Origin: Kalmusia sp. IMI 367209
Lineage: Eukaryota; Ascomycota; Dothideomycetes; Pleosporales; Didymosphaeriaceae
Reading direction: 5' to 3'
DNA length: 64,000 bases
Assembly (NCBI GenBank): GCA_027946365.1
Contig: JAPEUQ010000011.1
Coordinates: forward strand, 868,001 to 932,000
Shown here: one piece after another, positions 1-11,210 of the stretch
Position numbering within the stretch: the stretch's first letter is position 1
How the letters are laid out: each line of letters opens with the position of its first letter
The notes under the pieces: model-generated
The model's database searches: none
What the model was told of the DNA's origin: nothing
What the model saw: the letters and a program-made list of their open reading frames with translations, nothing else
Program-made: the position numbers and the translations under genes

Positions 1-955
1 GCAACAACTCTGAGTTCTGCGAGAACTGTGCTGAGGTCCACAAGGTTCTTGATGCTGTTATTGAGGACGCATCTCAAAGACTTTCGGCCTCCGAGAGAAC
101 CACGAATGAGTTCAGTGCGTTGCGCCATGTGTGGAACAAAGTTCAAGACGTCACGGCCGCCCGCAATGAACTCCTCAATCTTCTCTTTGCTGCTCGCGAC
201 ACTATCAGCGCAGCTATTGGTTGGGTGTTATATTCACTTGCGAGGGAAGTTGAAGTCTTCCTCAAGATACAAGCGGAGATTGATAGTGTCCTGGACTCCT
301 CATTGAGTCCTCCGACAACCGGCGAGCTGGCACAAATGACATACCTGGATCAAGTTATAGCTGAAAGTGAGTGTCTGTATAGCAATTAAGTTTGCGTAAA
401 TGAGGACCTAATTGTACCTAGCCTTGCGCCTATTCCCCCCAGTTCCTCTGAATGGCCGCCTCTGCATACGAGACACAACGCTCCCCCGAGGTGGTGGCCC
501 ACGCGGCGAGTTGCCCATTCTCGTTCCCCGAGGTACATGGCTCAGCTATTCAGCTTTTGCTCTCCATCACGACGCACGCCTCTACGGCCCTGATGTACAC
601 GCTTTCCGTCCAGATAGATGGTCTGGGACAAGTATGAGGGATAGGAACATAGATTGGACGTGGCTTCCTTTCAACGGAGGACCGAGGAGATGTCTTGGGG
701 GTAAGGCTTTCTGTGAGGCGTTCGCTATGAGATGTGGACACTAACCTATATGAACATGCAGAGAGATACGCATGGAGGCAAGTGAAGTACATCGCTGTTC
801 GACTTTTGCAGAGTATGGATGCTTTGGGTACAGTACGCGACGAGCAGAATAATGGAGTTGCTTGGACCGAAGCTGTGAAATACCATGTTGATTTCGTGAT
901 GACGCCACATGGTGGGAACTGGCTTAGTGTCCAATTCAGGGACGATTCGCGATAA
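1..955 (+). CDS. Cytochrome P450, C-terminal half (5' cut by window edge), CYP52-like
   Basis: Heme monooxygenase of the microsomal fungal type, probably a fatty-acid or alkane hydroxylase by resemblance to CYP52-like families (inference). Reading frame 3 is open from the window edge. It shows the I-helix motif AARDT (in place of AGRDT), the K-helix ETLRLFPPVP (the ExxR motif) and the heme-binding loop FNGGPRRCLG, followed by a normal C-terminal tail. Two introns are inferred: 367-421 (the splice rebuilds the ETLR motif) and 701-761 (just after the heme cysteine). Exons are therefore <1-366, 422-700 and 762-955. The N-terminal membrane anchor and the first part of the fold lie outside the window. 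No break is seen in the visible part. The family call is sure, the subfamily is not. Confidence 0.85.
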
Positions 956-1271
956 TTAAATGGGATCAATTTGGCGTTTATTTCTCGATTTTTGCGTCTT
1001 GGTATAAGCCGGTGTCCGTTACGAGGCGCGAGATGAGAATCTCGACTTTTTTTCTATTGCTTCACGCTCGACACTTCCACTTAATACACATCTACCCTGG
1101 CAGCTAAAGGTTCAGCAGCTGGACGGCAGTCGCTTACCTCACGCTCTCTTCTTCCATATGAGTGGTGTCTTTTCGGGGTGAATCATCTGCAGTAGTAGCA
1201 ACATGCCGGTATCTTGCAATATAGCTACAGCACGCTCTCTGGCTGCTTCCTAGCTGCTTCCTAGCTGCTTC
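956..1271. other. Intergenic, P450 3' flank
   Basis: No gene is seen here. The only structure is the 11-bp tandem repeat at its right end. Confidence 0.6.
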
Positions 1272-1275
1272 CTAG
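1242..1275. repeat. 11-bp tandem repeat, three copies
   Basis: The unit GCTGCTTCCTA occurs three times head to tail (1242-1252, 1253-1263, 1264-1274), with one further G. The last copy overlaps the stop codon of the P450 fossil on the minus strand. Confidence 0.9.
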
Positions 1276-1616
1276 CCCTCCCCATTACGTCTCATTGGCG
1301 CTACGCAATGATCGCGAAACATAACCACCGGAACGGCAATGTCCTCTACCTGAGCGAACTTCTTCCCAGGGTACGCTCGATTGCCCTCACTCCAGAGAAT
1401 ATACGCTCCGTGGCTGGGCATGACTATCTGTTCGAATTCGTGTACCGAACCGTCTCCCGACGTTGCCTCGATCCACCGCGACGGTTTCCACTCGAGGCCG
1501 TCATCACCCCAATATCTTGGGTGCGTATGGAGAGCATTAAGACTGCCTGTCGCAAGATAGGCTCCAAGAAACTCGTCAATAGAAGTTTGCTTTTGGCCGA
1601 CACACGTCTCAATTGA
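1272..1616 (-). pseudogene. Cytochrome P450 C-terminal fossil
   Basis: The minus strand has one open frame of about 114 codons that reads like the last third of a second, different P450. It contains LNALHTHPRYWGDD, then WKPSRWIE (the PERF-like region), then the heme loop WSEGNRAYPGKKFAQVE. The heme-ligand cysteine, normally in CPGKKF, is tyrosine here, so no catalysis is possible. No start codon or N-terminal two thirds were found upstream on the minus strand, where the frame runs into TAG at 1617-1619. It is unrelated in detail to the P450 at 1-955, whose heme loop is FNGGPRRCLG, so it is not a simple tandem copy. Best read as a decayed gene end. Confidence 0.7.
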
Positions 1617-1619
1617 CTA

Positions 1620-2913
1620 TACAGCGCTAGGTAAAAATCTATGGTAACTTGATTTCAGAGGGATTGGCCCGTGTCTCTTCATTGTTGCTTATTGCCTCTT
1701 TACGCTCCAACCTAGTGAGTTGTGTGCTGCGCCGCATGCAGATGTCAATAGTAAAATTTTTATCAGCAATCCAAGAGTATTTTGCAAGCATCCACGGCCA
1801 TTATTATCCTACTCTACACTACATTATAGTTGATCAATTTATCATTCCTCTTATCCCTCAGATGGCTTTACATCAACGTGGGAAGCTGAGTGCGCGATGT
1901 CCCATGGCGTTTGAGTGCAGAAGCTAAAGTATCCGACAGTAACCGCCATTCCTTTCACGATGCTGTGCAAGCACCGATCCAACATGCGACAAACATTAGC
2001 CCTTGATCTGGTTGTCTCAGTAGTAATCATTCTTGCGATGATTGTTGCGATTGCGCACGGAATCATCGAAGCAAGCTACTTCTTAAAGAATCTACTGTAA
2101 GTCGCATAGCTGTGTGTTTGGAATGCTGTACTCGTTAGCTCTCGAGACGAATCCGCGTTTTGCTTCCTCAGCTTATCTGGGATGAAGACTGGTAAGATTT
2201 CGCTTGAAACAAGAGCATGTTATATCTACACAGCTCTATAAGCCACTATTCTAGCCAGGTAGCCGCACCTGTTGCAGAAGCCAACTCTTGACTCAGACGA
2301 CTTGTGTGCTTGCAACACTGGAATAGAAGGGCAAAAGTATATGGCCGAAGTAATTCCAATGTTCAGGCTGCCGCTTTTGCAGTCCATTCGCATCAATGTA
2401 TGACTGCATTGACTCAAACCATGCTCACGATATCGTACAGTTCACACCAGCTCGATATCCCGCTCATGAAGATCAATCAAGAAATCTTTTCCTCCAAAAG
2501 AAAGAACCCATAACCAAAAAAAACTAAAGTCCATGCCATGCAGTAATGCTTGGTCCTCCCGAAAGGAAGCATTAGAAAGAGACCTTTAGAAACCCATGAT
2601 ATCTCGACGGAAGGAAAAAAGCACCCACAGCAGGGGCGAAGGTTCTGCATCCAAAAACAATGTGTTGAAACTAAGGTTGGCTGTCCGATATCATGAACCA
2701 GATGTGGCATTCTGCAACTTGTGCACGTGAGAACGCATCGTTAGCAGACGCCAGTGATCGCGAAGCATCAACTCTGAATAGAATCAAAAAGAACACGAGT
2801 AGAGCAGTCAGAAGCGTTCGGGACCGACTGCTTCTCATTCTAGTCCTGTTCATCAACATCTGACAACAGTTGAAAAGGTTTTCGGTATGTGATACGAGTA
2901 GTTGCTTTGCCGC
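1620..2913. other. Long spacer, no supported gene
   Basis: Stop-rich on both strands. A short plus-strand frame ending at 2100 contains a hydrophobic run (LVVSVVIILAMIVAIAHGI) that could encode one membrane helix, but it has no family match or flanking exons that could be recognised. Confidence 0.5.
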
Positions 2914-4551
2914 TCAAGATTGGTCGCTGTGCATCCGAAATGGAGCGGTGGTATGAGCAGCAGTATGAGTTCTCTTGCGATGTGAAGACGCTGGAAGGCG
3001 CATATTCGTGGGAATATCGGGATGCTCGATGACGATGGGCTGGAGATGCTGGGACTTCTTTGCTGCAAGCCACTCTTTGCTCTTGACCATGAGAGCACGT
3101 GGAGAATGAGACTTACTGTTATCTGGGACAGTAGAATCAGGTCCTTGGGTACCCAGGTGGGCGTCATCGTAGGGTGCTGTCTCAGTGATGAACGCCTCAA
3201 TAGTGAGTAGCTCATCTTCGGCAGAAGGAATTTCCCCTAGAGGATCAATAGGAGACATATTAAATGGATTGGAGTCGTACAAAGGTGGCGCGTCTGTCAT
3301 GTTAATGCTATATCGATTGTCGTTCAAAGGCACGGGCGCTTCGGTTCCCGAAGCATTAATCGTTTCGGAAGGGGCATTGACGTCTCCGAGCGTTGAATCG
3401 AAATTGAAGAGTTCCGCAGAAGGAGCAAGTGTCTGGAGAGGTAGTGACGGTATAGTGTATGACGACGGAGACGCTAAATTCGAATGCGACAGCCGGAAAG
3501 CAAAGTCTTTCGCCTTTGTATGAGGAATTCCAACCAAGAAGAGTCTCTGGAGGAAATCCTCTATCGAATGACCTTCGAAATTGTGGAATTCTAGCTGTTC
3601 TCTCATTCGCCGCGTCGATTGTGGATCCCATGTCAAATCATTCGGAATGATCTCAAGTTGAGGACAAAGAGTACCGTAGATATTCTTCCATTGATTGGAG
3701 AGACGTGGATCCTTCAGAAGATTTCGGATGGTCCGGTCGTACGTCCATGTCGTGTGGCCTTTAAGCATATGCGTAGCGACGTGGTCACAATGATCCTTCC
3801 ACGTTTTATTGAGCTCGCGACAGTTTTCGAAACCACATGCGTAGACCCGGCTCAGTTGACGGACCTCCTTACTATCCCGAGGAAGTTTTTTGCCCTCGTG
3901 ATCCTTTCTTAGGTGCTGTTTGAAGCCAGAACCGTGAAAGAAGACCTCGGAACAGTCTTTTACTTGGCAGATCCATTGAAGGCCCGTTTCAATATGGTAG
4001 TCTTCTTCGTGCCGTTTCCAGTCCTGTTTCGTCTTGATGACTTTGTATTTGCCGACCTCCGCACAGAAAGTACAGAAGAACTGCTTTGGTGCAGCTTCGC
4101 CAGGCTTACAGATGTCCAATGGTTTGTGTGTCGCCTCTTGAAGTAGGGATGATACCAGTTGGCTGCGAGTATTCGTGGCGGAGAACGGAGGCCAAAGATG
4201 AGCCTCGGTCGCATACGGAGCGAGGGAAGGGACATTATCGCCGTAAGATGCTCGAGGAGGGAGAGAATTTGGCTTGTCACTAGTGATTGAGCTCGCTTGT
4301 GGTGTGGATCGCCCTGACTGATACAATGTCGAGGAATTGGAATAGTACGTTGCGCGCGCAAGGTCGGATGAGACGTGGTCTACGATCATCCCAATTAGAC
4401 AGGACATATAGTACTTGGCACTAATATGCTTACCCTCTGAGTCTCTCTGGAAACTATATTGGGTAAGGAGCTGATCAATCTTTTGTCGCAATTGGTGAAG
4501 CTGATGTTCGTCGAGCCTAGTAAGTATAGTGTCCCAATACTGATCGTCCAT
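2914..4551 (-). CDS. C2H2 zinc-finger protein (paralog A)
   Basis: Single-exon protein of 545 residues, probably a nuclear DNA- or nucleic-acid-binding protein. After an N-terminal helical region and a Ser/Thr-rich stretch come three zinc fingers with unusual spacing: CTFCAEVGKYKV..HEEDYH, CQVKDCSEVFFHGSGFKQHL..H and CGFENCRELNKTWKDHCDHV..H. A conserved block after the fingers (TIRNLLKDPRLSNQWKNIY) is shared with the gene at 11211-13185. The C-terminal third is low-complexity and ends in basic residues. The start is the first ATG of the frame; a downstream ATG is not excluded. The two paralogs lie about 6.7 kb apart and point away from each other. This type of fungal protein is common and lacks a defined target. 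Confidence 0.8.
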   Translation of the reverse strand: MDDQYWDTILTRLDEHQLHQLRQKIDQLLTQYSFQRDSEGKHISAKYYMSCLIGMIVDHVSSDLARATYYSNSSTLYQSGRSTPQASSITSDKPNSLPPRASYGDNVPSLAPYATEAHLWPPFSATNTRSQLVSSLLQEATHKPLDICKPGEAAPKQFFCTFCAEVGKYKVIKTKQDWKRHEEDYHIETGLQWICQVKDCSEVFFHGSGFKQHLRKDHEGKKLPRDSKEVRQLSRVYACGFENCRELNKTWKDHCDHVATHMLKGHTTWTYDRTIRNLLKDPRLSNQWKNIYGTLCPQLEIIPNDLTWDPQSTRRMREQLEFHNFEGHSIEDFLQRLFLVGIPHTKAKDFAFRLSHSNLASPSSYTIPSLPLQTLAPSAELFNFDSTLGDVNAPSETINASGTEAPVPLNDNRYSINMTDAPPLYDSNPFNMSPIDPLGEIPSAEDELLTIEAFITETAPYDDAHLGTQGPDSTVPDNSKSHSPRALMVKSKEWLAAKKSQHLQPIVIEHPDIPTNMRLPASSHRKRTHTAAHTTAPFRMHSDQS

Positions 4552-6671
4552 ACTGCTTTCCTAGGCTAGGCTGGACTATCGCAATGAAATCTACTGGGCT
4601 TTTCCTGAATTAGGAGCGATAGCAGTTACTGGAATTGTCGCGACGACTAAGCACGGCTTGCCCACATGCGCACTTGCTAAAAGAGGAATGGCTTCGACGG
4701 AATCGAGGCTACCGCTAATCGAGAGTATTGGCGCTTAAAGCGAGATTTTACCGATGTCGATATTGACAGAACGGAAAGGACTGTGACTAAGGAGCGACAG
4801 GAATTGTGAAAAGCAGAGAGGTGACGACGTCTGGCTGCAAAAGACGGAGTTTACAATCTCACGTTGCTCGAGTGGCTCTGTGAGTTCTAATACCTTGAGG
4901 CCAATGCTCTAGTTTCTCTGAGGCAAGCGTAGGCGTAATTCTATGGTGAGACACAGCCTGATCATCATGATATCCCCAGATTCCGAGCCGAATGCTTGGT
5001 CAAGGACAGCCGTACGTAGCTTTCCGCCAGCGGCTCTGTGCTGGGGAGAATCGAAACACTAGATCGGAAATGAACCGTGCATCTGCATAGGTAGGGGAGA
5101 TAAGCATGTCTTTCGTTTCGGCGCAGCGAGTGTCGCGTACCGGTACAGTAGGGTGTCGATAGAATCTCATCGGCGCCCGGCGTTGACTCTGGCCAGGTTC
5201 GTTTGCATAGTTCGCCCTTCTTCATCGTTCTAATGATACAAGCTGTAAAATTAGGGAAATAAGTGTCGGACCTTATGAAGAGGGACCTCATGACCCTGGG
5301 AGTTGCAGAAAGCTGCAGCATTCTGCAGAGACGCTAGTCGCAAACGAGCGATCAGCATCCAGCCTGCAGCAAAACAGTAACGCAATCAGAAAAGTTATGC
5401 AGAACACAATTTCCTCGATTTTGTGGGCGGTAGCGAAGACGCGAATGCAGTTTCGTTCACCGGTTACTTGACTCGCTCCGCGCAAATCAAATGACATCCC
5501 CTGAAACTTGGACCCAGTTCATCTGGAGGGGATTATATGTGAGGGATGCCGACACCTCCAAGTTGATAACGGTCTATTGATCGTATGCACCCGCGGGGCG
5601 AAATAAGCGGTGTAACTGGGATTTGGTACTGGAGTGCGGAGATGTTGGGATGTGTTCGACGGCACCATCAGGCACGTGGGAAACGATCTGATGGAGCGGA
5701 GCCATTCTTCATTTTTAATGGGTGTATAATAGCTAGATTGCACCATGCTTGTAGCGATCGTCTGAAGGAGCTCATACAACATGAGGGAGATGCCACGCTG
5801 TCGTGTGGTACTGAAAAAGCAAGTGCCAATCACCGGATGTAGAGGTTGGAGATGGGTCTGCGCGATGTTGTCGCTCTCTCACCATGAGATCTCAGTATGC
5901 TCGTCGCTCGTTTTAGAGAATTTGATTTTGTTGAGGCTTGACATTGATGTCTTAGCTTGTGCATAGTCTGTGGCGTGTCAGCACCTTGTTGCCTTCTTTG
6001 ATCTGCCGCAGCCCAGGGGTCGAGTCAGGGCTTTACCCTTGACTTACGGACACCTTCATATCGCAAGACGATCCTAGAGCATTGCGTCTTCGAAGACATT
6101 CTATGCATCATGAATGCCACGAGGCTCGCCCCCATCCTACGCGCTCGGGCCGAGCTGCATCCTTGACGCAAGCCACCGTATTTCATGCGGAGTAGTCACA
6201 GGCAGCCGCCGAGAAAAGTTTGCGCCAATTAAGAAATGTCTGTGCACAAAAAAGTGAGGCGAATTAGCGCAGGGGTGTAGATGTAGGTAAGATGTATAGA
6301 GAAGATGGTGGAGAGTTGGGTCGCCACTGCTAGTCCTACCTTCACGAAGAGCTAGTCTAGAATGGGGCTAATGTTTACCCACCGACTCAGGAAATTATGA
6401 CCTCATGCTACAAAATGTCTAATATCGACGTGGTTTAGAAGAATCAGAACGTGATTGAGAGTTTCAGGAGGGCTTTTGAAGCAAAGTATTGGAAAATTTG
6501 GTACCTAGATCGATTCGGCTCTAGCCTCTACACTAAGGCGCTATGCAACATTCAGAACAAAACCAATCTGATGTTAACTGATGCTCCACTGCATCAAAGT
6601 GATCTATTTGTCTGTCTCACAAGACAGCTAATAGATGAGGCACTCACCAAACCCTATCACGCCAGAAATGC
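4552..6671. other. Gene-poor spacer
   Basis: Only short overlapping frames occur on both strands, none longer than about 120 codons and none with a recognisable motif. It is flanked by the promoter side of the C2H2 gene and the 3' end of the putative secreted protein. Confidence 0.5.
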
Positions 6672-7541
6672 TTACTCGATCCATGACTGGACTATCGTAA
6701 TACGGAGCCGGTGATAGATATGGTCGGCATCATCCTTCCAAAGGATGTGCCATCCTCGTCCCTCGTGAGTCTTCATCGCATCCCATCCTCCCTTCCTGCT
6801 GTTAATTTGCAGTGTAGAAGCCTCTGTGGTGACTACCCAGTGCTGAGAGTCACACCAAGAAGCTTCCGCCGGGCAGCCATTATAGGAAGACGACGGTGTC
6901 CAGCCTATAGCGGTGAGATTATCCTCCTCAGGAAGAATGTATTGGGTAATAAAGCGTGTCTCACCGCTGCCGTTGTCTGCACTGCTAAAAGTCAGTACTG
7001 AATGTCTCGCGTGCACATTAAGTTTCTGAACTTACCCATATAAGGCATAGACATTGGTTGTCGAATCCATCTTTTCGAGGGAAAATAGCACAGGCTTAGA
7101 CGGAGGGTGAATGGTGAAGTTCTCTAGCCCGAAGGAAGGAGGTAAGTGGACCTACAATGGGGGTACAAAGTCAATGTGAGTCAAAAAGTGGGAAGTAGTA
7201 CTTTGTCAACGTCTCATTTGGGCTGCAGTAGATGATTTCTTCGGTCCAACTCAAAATATACATCCACTTTGTGCGCTGGTCTTTGCTTACTACTCCGTCG
7301 ACTATGGTACCTGCGCCAAGCGCTACAATCGGACGTTCGCGGAAAAAGATCGCTATCCCTTCATGAACAGTCAGTCATGGATGTTGAAGAGATATAGATG
7401 GTGCACAGCTTACAAAGAGCGCACACTCAAGAAGAAGACATCTTCCTGTATAGTGGATACAGCAAGCTCTTGACCGGTCGGAGCTGCGAGCACAGCGCTG
7501 ATGGCCGCAACGCCCAGGGGCAAGGTGACCGTGATCTTCAT
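6672..7541 (-). CDS. Putative small secreted protein, multi-exon
   Basis: Family not recognised. The first exon starts at ATG 7539-7541 and encodes a clear signal peptide (KITVTLPLGVAAISAVLAAP). The last two exons are well defined. Exon 7036-7151 (from VHLPPSFGLENFTIHPP to ALYG) is followed by an intron at 6985-7035 with gtaagt and ttttag ends. Exon 6672-6984 contains the cysteine pair in NGCPAEASWCDSQHW and ends in VQSWIE. Between 7152 and 7430 the frame IFFRERPIVALGAGTIVDGV (near 7352-7285) is coding-like, but both its junctions are unsure. The first-intron donor could be GTGTGC near 7426 or GTAAGC near 7411. The product would be a secreted protein of about 200-250 residues with two cysteines, plausibly an effector or extracellular protein (inference only). 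Confidence 0.5.
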
Positions 7542-8475
7542 GCTGATTGATTTCAAATGTGCAGCGACTTTGCGATTGGGAGCGTGGAGTAGGTTGAAGG
7601 AAAGGTGACTGCTTGCGGAAGCCGTGGTCAGGTGATGGTGTGTAAACAGCAGGAAGGCAGACGAAGTACCTATTATAAATGCAATGCACTTTTTGTCCTT
7701 AGGAAAGGTTAAGTTAGTGGAGGTGAAGATGGGAGTAACCCGTGTAACGCCCTGTTCGCGTCGTGCTACTTCTTTCGACGGATTACCCGACTTCAAACGC
7801 ATCGGGTTGTTGAACTGTCTACAGTGTCTTCAATCGTCACTGGAACGCAAACATCTATCCTTGCGATGACTTTAGTTTGACCTATGTTTGATCAATGTAT
7901 GATGTCCAAGACAAAGGCGAGCTCACGTCCCGAGCTAACAACAACAAATTTCTTGGTAACTTCACATGCAGTGAGGCAAAACGTCAAAACAATCGAAGAT
8001 CAAAAGCCGGATGTACAAATCCGTGCTGTCAAGGCATTGCTCCGCACATTGCATGGTAGGCACAATGATGAAAAGGTAGACTTATCTGATACGTACAAAT
8101 GCACGCAATGCCTCTTCCGGGCTTGAGCGCTGCTTATATCGCGTTCACCGCGCTATAGAACACAAATGTGTGACCGGGACACGGCTTGTAAGTTAACATG
8201 CAGAAATCTCTCTCGCTGGCATACAGGAAAGCCGCGCCAATGCATGAACGTCCGAGCATGTCAGACAGCGCCAACGCCTGTCGTTTCTAAAGTCAAGATC
8301 AAGAAATGACTTCGGCTGCACGAGTTCCTTTCGCTATTGTTATTCAAGGTGACACAAGTCGAGGAGAGGCCAGATCATGCAATTGATGTTTCCGCTGTCC
8401 TCCACCCCTTGCGTCGTCGTTAAGACTCGAACACCAAGGTGCCACGAATGGATACACAATAGCACTCATCCATTG
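7542..8475. other. Spacer between two minus-strand genes
   Basis: Upstream region of the putative secreted protein and 3' flank of the next gene. No motif, repeat or RNA gene was recognised. Confidence 0.5.
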
Positions 8476-9459
8476 TTATATAAGTCTGGACTTTTTCAGC
8501 CCAGTTGGTGTGAGCGTGTTGTCGTTGAATACATTGTCTTTCGTAGGAACGTGATACTTTTCTGTTACGCATCCGTCTGCGCCTCTAGGTCGATTGCAGC
8601 AACTGTATGAGTGAACTTTTTCAGATCCTGGCGCGATGACTTTTGTACGTCCTGGATGATATCGGCAAAATTTACCTTGCTGAATTAGCCCATGACATCG
8701 CCGGCACATTGATCCGGTAGAACCGTGCTCTGATTTAACCCTGACCGATAGGCCCAACTGTCCATTGTTCTGTAGTGTAGAATCATGCGTAGGCGTTCGC
8801 TTTGAACTGTCGCGAGAATTTCGAACTGAATACGAGGGTGATTCGGCAGAGCTTGGGTGTGAGAAGTTGAACGATCGGGCGGGCTGATCAAGCACTTCCA
8901 GATCGTCTAGACCGTCTGAACTGTCTGATCCGATCGAGATGGTGTCTACCTCATTCTTGACACTAGCTTTTGGATTCGGTGTGACTTGCGGCATATAAAC
9001 ATTGTTTTCAAGGGATGGCCTTGACTTCCCCGGATCCGGCTTTACTTGCGACAGCCCATTTCTTCTCTGATAGTCCTTTATGGTTTGTTGCGCCCACACG
9101 GAATGAGGTGCCAGGCCACGCACGACGGCGCCGGATAGCGCGGGAGAGGCATTACAGAGGTCGATTAGGAGATCCGAGACCCTTGCGGGAGGGGTAGTTT
9201 TGATAATCTGGCGTAGCTTGTCGGCGGGAATCGAGGGCAGAGGTGGATCGGTGGTGATGGCAGTCTGGGCCCGCGGGCCCGCTAGCGATGCATCGCGTGT
9301 CGCATTAGGCGAAGCTCGGTTCTCTTTCTTGAGGTACGAAGCAAGTTGCTGCTGCCGTGGAGGGCGACGTGGTTGGGGGTCAGGTTCCGGAGAGGGTGAG
9401 AGGGTGAGATCCACGGTCTCGACGCCTTCGAGATCGCCGCCAGCGGGCCCAAGCGACAT
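8476..9459 (-). CDS. Hypothetical protein with C-terminal Cys/His zinc-like motif and a SUMO-interaction-like motif
   Basis: 327 residues if started at ATG 9457-9459; the frame stays open upstream to 9582, but that extension reads like 5' UTR. Near the N-terminus, VETVDLTLSPSPEPDP resembles a SUMO-interacting motif (hydrophobic core followed by acidic/Ser residues). Residues around 75-120 hold a small helical block (LRQIIKTTPPARVSDLLIDL). The middle is Ser-rich and disordered with acidic clusters. The C-terminus has a compact set of possible zinc ligands: MCRRCHGLIQQGKFCRYHPG, then SYSCCNRPRGADGCV and a histidine. I do not recognise the family. A nuclear role is plausible from the motif combination, but this is inference. 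Confidence 0.65.
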   Translation of the reverse strand: MSLGPAGGDLEGVETVDLTLSPSPEPDPQPRRPPRQQQLASYLKKENRASPNATRDASLAGPRAQTAITTDPPLPSIPADKLRQIIKTTPPARVSDLLIDLCNASPALSGAVVRGLAPHSVWAQQTIKDYQRRNGLSQVKPDPGKSRPSLENNVYMPQVTPNPKASVKNEVDTISIGSDSSDGLDDLEVLDQPARSFNFSHPSSAESPSYSVRNSRDSSKRTPTHDSTLQNNGQLGLSVRVKSEHGSTGSMCRRCHGLIQQGKFCRYHPGRTKVIAPGSEKVHSYSCCNRPRGADGCVTEKYHVPTKDNVFNDNTLTPTGLKKSRLI

Positions 9460-9807
9460 GGTGCGCCGTGGTGGTGGACAGTACAAAGCAGCAGGGGGGT
9501 TTGTGTTCCCATAACCACCCCACGAGTGAAAGCAACAGATAGTGGGATGGCGTGGCGGGGAAAGGGAAGGCCCAAAGGACACCCGGCGCTAAAAGAGGCT
9601 AGAACGACCCGTCCGTCGCGTCTTGAACGCGCGGCAGAAGCCAGGTCACGTGGAGCTTCTGGCTCGCGGGCTCCTCGGAGCAGCGTCGCCCATGATTCAC
9701 TCAGCAACGCTCAGATGGCGTTCAGACGGCAGACCCGCTGTCACGACTCGTGCTGCGACGACGCACCATCGAAAGGTCCTTCCTTATGCGTTCGCGGGCG
9801 CGATAAA

Positions 9808-10407
9808 TTAGGCCACCTCCGCCAGTCCTCGCGATTGCAGAATCCCCGTCCACTGGATGACGCCTTTCGCTGTCTCCGCGCTATCTCCAGACGAACGGAG
9901 CAACTTGACGCTTGCGAGCGGTGCCTGATGATCTTCAGGTGTATTCTCCGCCGCCAGCAACGCGTACCCTAGCCTCCTTGAAGCAACAATAGCAGCCCTT
10001 CCCTGCGCTGTTGTCGCAATGCTATCGGCGCGCCATCCTCCCAAACGTCGCCGCAGGATACGAGCACTTGCCTATCAAACCTGCCTTATCCTGCGAACTG
10101 CATCAGCGACGCGCTTCATCTCGCTGTTAAGAGCAGCGATTTTCCGGCCTTGAGCCTGTGCACAGGGACTGTGCGCGTCAGCGGCCGCCCAGGTCGCCAC
10201 GGCGGCTACGAAGAGGACATGCTAACCGTCCTGCACTGTCCTCGCTGCCTTCGAGCGCAGTCCCGCGAACTGCCTCCACTTATCACTAGCACGCGCAACG
10301 GCCCCGGATATCGAATCCACCGTCATCGGCAGCCAGACGACGCGAAACCGAGGCTCTCGGGGCGTGCTCTCGTTTGGGCGTGCCCTCCGATGAATCGCTG
10401 CCGCATG
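9808..10407 (-). pseudogene. Coding-like frame interrupted by three in-frame stops
   Basis: One minus-strand frame runs from about 10407 to a TAA at 9808-9810. It looks protein-like throughout (for example RFRVVWLPMTVDSISGAV, KIAALNSEMKRVADAVRRI and HQAPLASVKLLRSSGDSAE). It is broken by TAG at 10222-10224 and by TGA plus TAG at 10072-10077. An intron of 81 nt (GTG..CAG) could remove the first stop in phase, but no clean intron was found for the second pair. Further short coding-like pieces lie just upstream on the same strand (about 10440-10500 and 10565-10695). It could be a decayed gene or a multi-exon gene whose introns I could not resolve. No family was recognised. Confidence 0.35.
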
Positions 10408-10419
10408 TCACTGGAGAAC

Positions 10420-11210
10420 ACACCATCACCTTTCGAGATGAACGCGACCCATGCGTCATCCGAGGAACCAACGACATGCTCCAGGGCCCCTTGCAGCAAC
10501 ATGGCCTAGCGTCGACATCTGCCGCAAGTGCTCAGTTGCGCTGCTGTGATAGGTGCGCCACTATCCCATCCCTTGAGGGCCTGCAAGCAGTGCCCCATCG
10601 CTTGGCTCCAACCCATTTCCGCCTTCTTTTTGCTCCTCGACAGCTGCTGCCAACCCACTGCCTGTTTCGAGGGCGTTGAGCGCGTCCGCCATATGCAGTG
10701 AAGCGCGTTTACGCCATCCAGCTTACCGCAGGGTGCTGTCCGAAGGTTGCCAGTCCCTGCGAGTATCAAACGCGCTAGGACTCGGCGCGCTGTTAAATCC
10801 TCAGCCTTGCCCCAGACTTGGGTTCAGACCAGGATCATGGCCCTGTTGACGCCGGGGCTCAAGCTCCTCTGCGAACAGTACTCAATTTAGCTTCTTCTAC
10901 GGTCTTTCTAGAAGATTACCCTCCCGCGCTCCCCGCTGTGCTCTGATGATGTGATATAACAGCCTGGTCGCACCAACAGGAGCTTATAGCCATCTACCGG
11001 AAACACGTTCATCCACTCCTTCGCCCCTATATCCTGTCGGCGGTGCGCGCATGCCACTTCAGCCCTTCCTTAGGCCTAGTAATAGCGTTTGACTTGCTTT
11101 TTAGCACCCCTCAGCCAGCTGGACCACCCAGGCAGCATTGGCAAGGAATGTGCAGCTCCATCGCTTCAGTTCACACCCATCGGTAGACCATCATTGTCGC
11201 GCTCGCCAAT
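10420..11210. other. Spacer, includes promoter side of C2H2 paralog B
   Basis: Many overlapping frames on both strands from 9500 to 10800 reflect GC-rich, stop-poor DNA rather than several genes. The last 400 bases before 11211 contain no clear frame and presumably hold the promoter and 5' UTR of the following gene. Confidence 0.4.

Noticed and set aside
9282..9972. Overlapping frames at 9282-9707 (minus) and 9526-9972 (plus)
   Set aside because: Chance frames in stop-poor DNA upstream of the Cys/His-motif protein.
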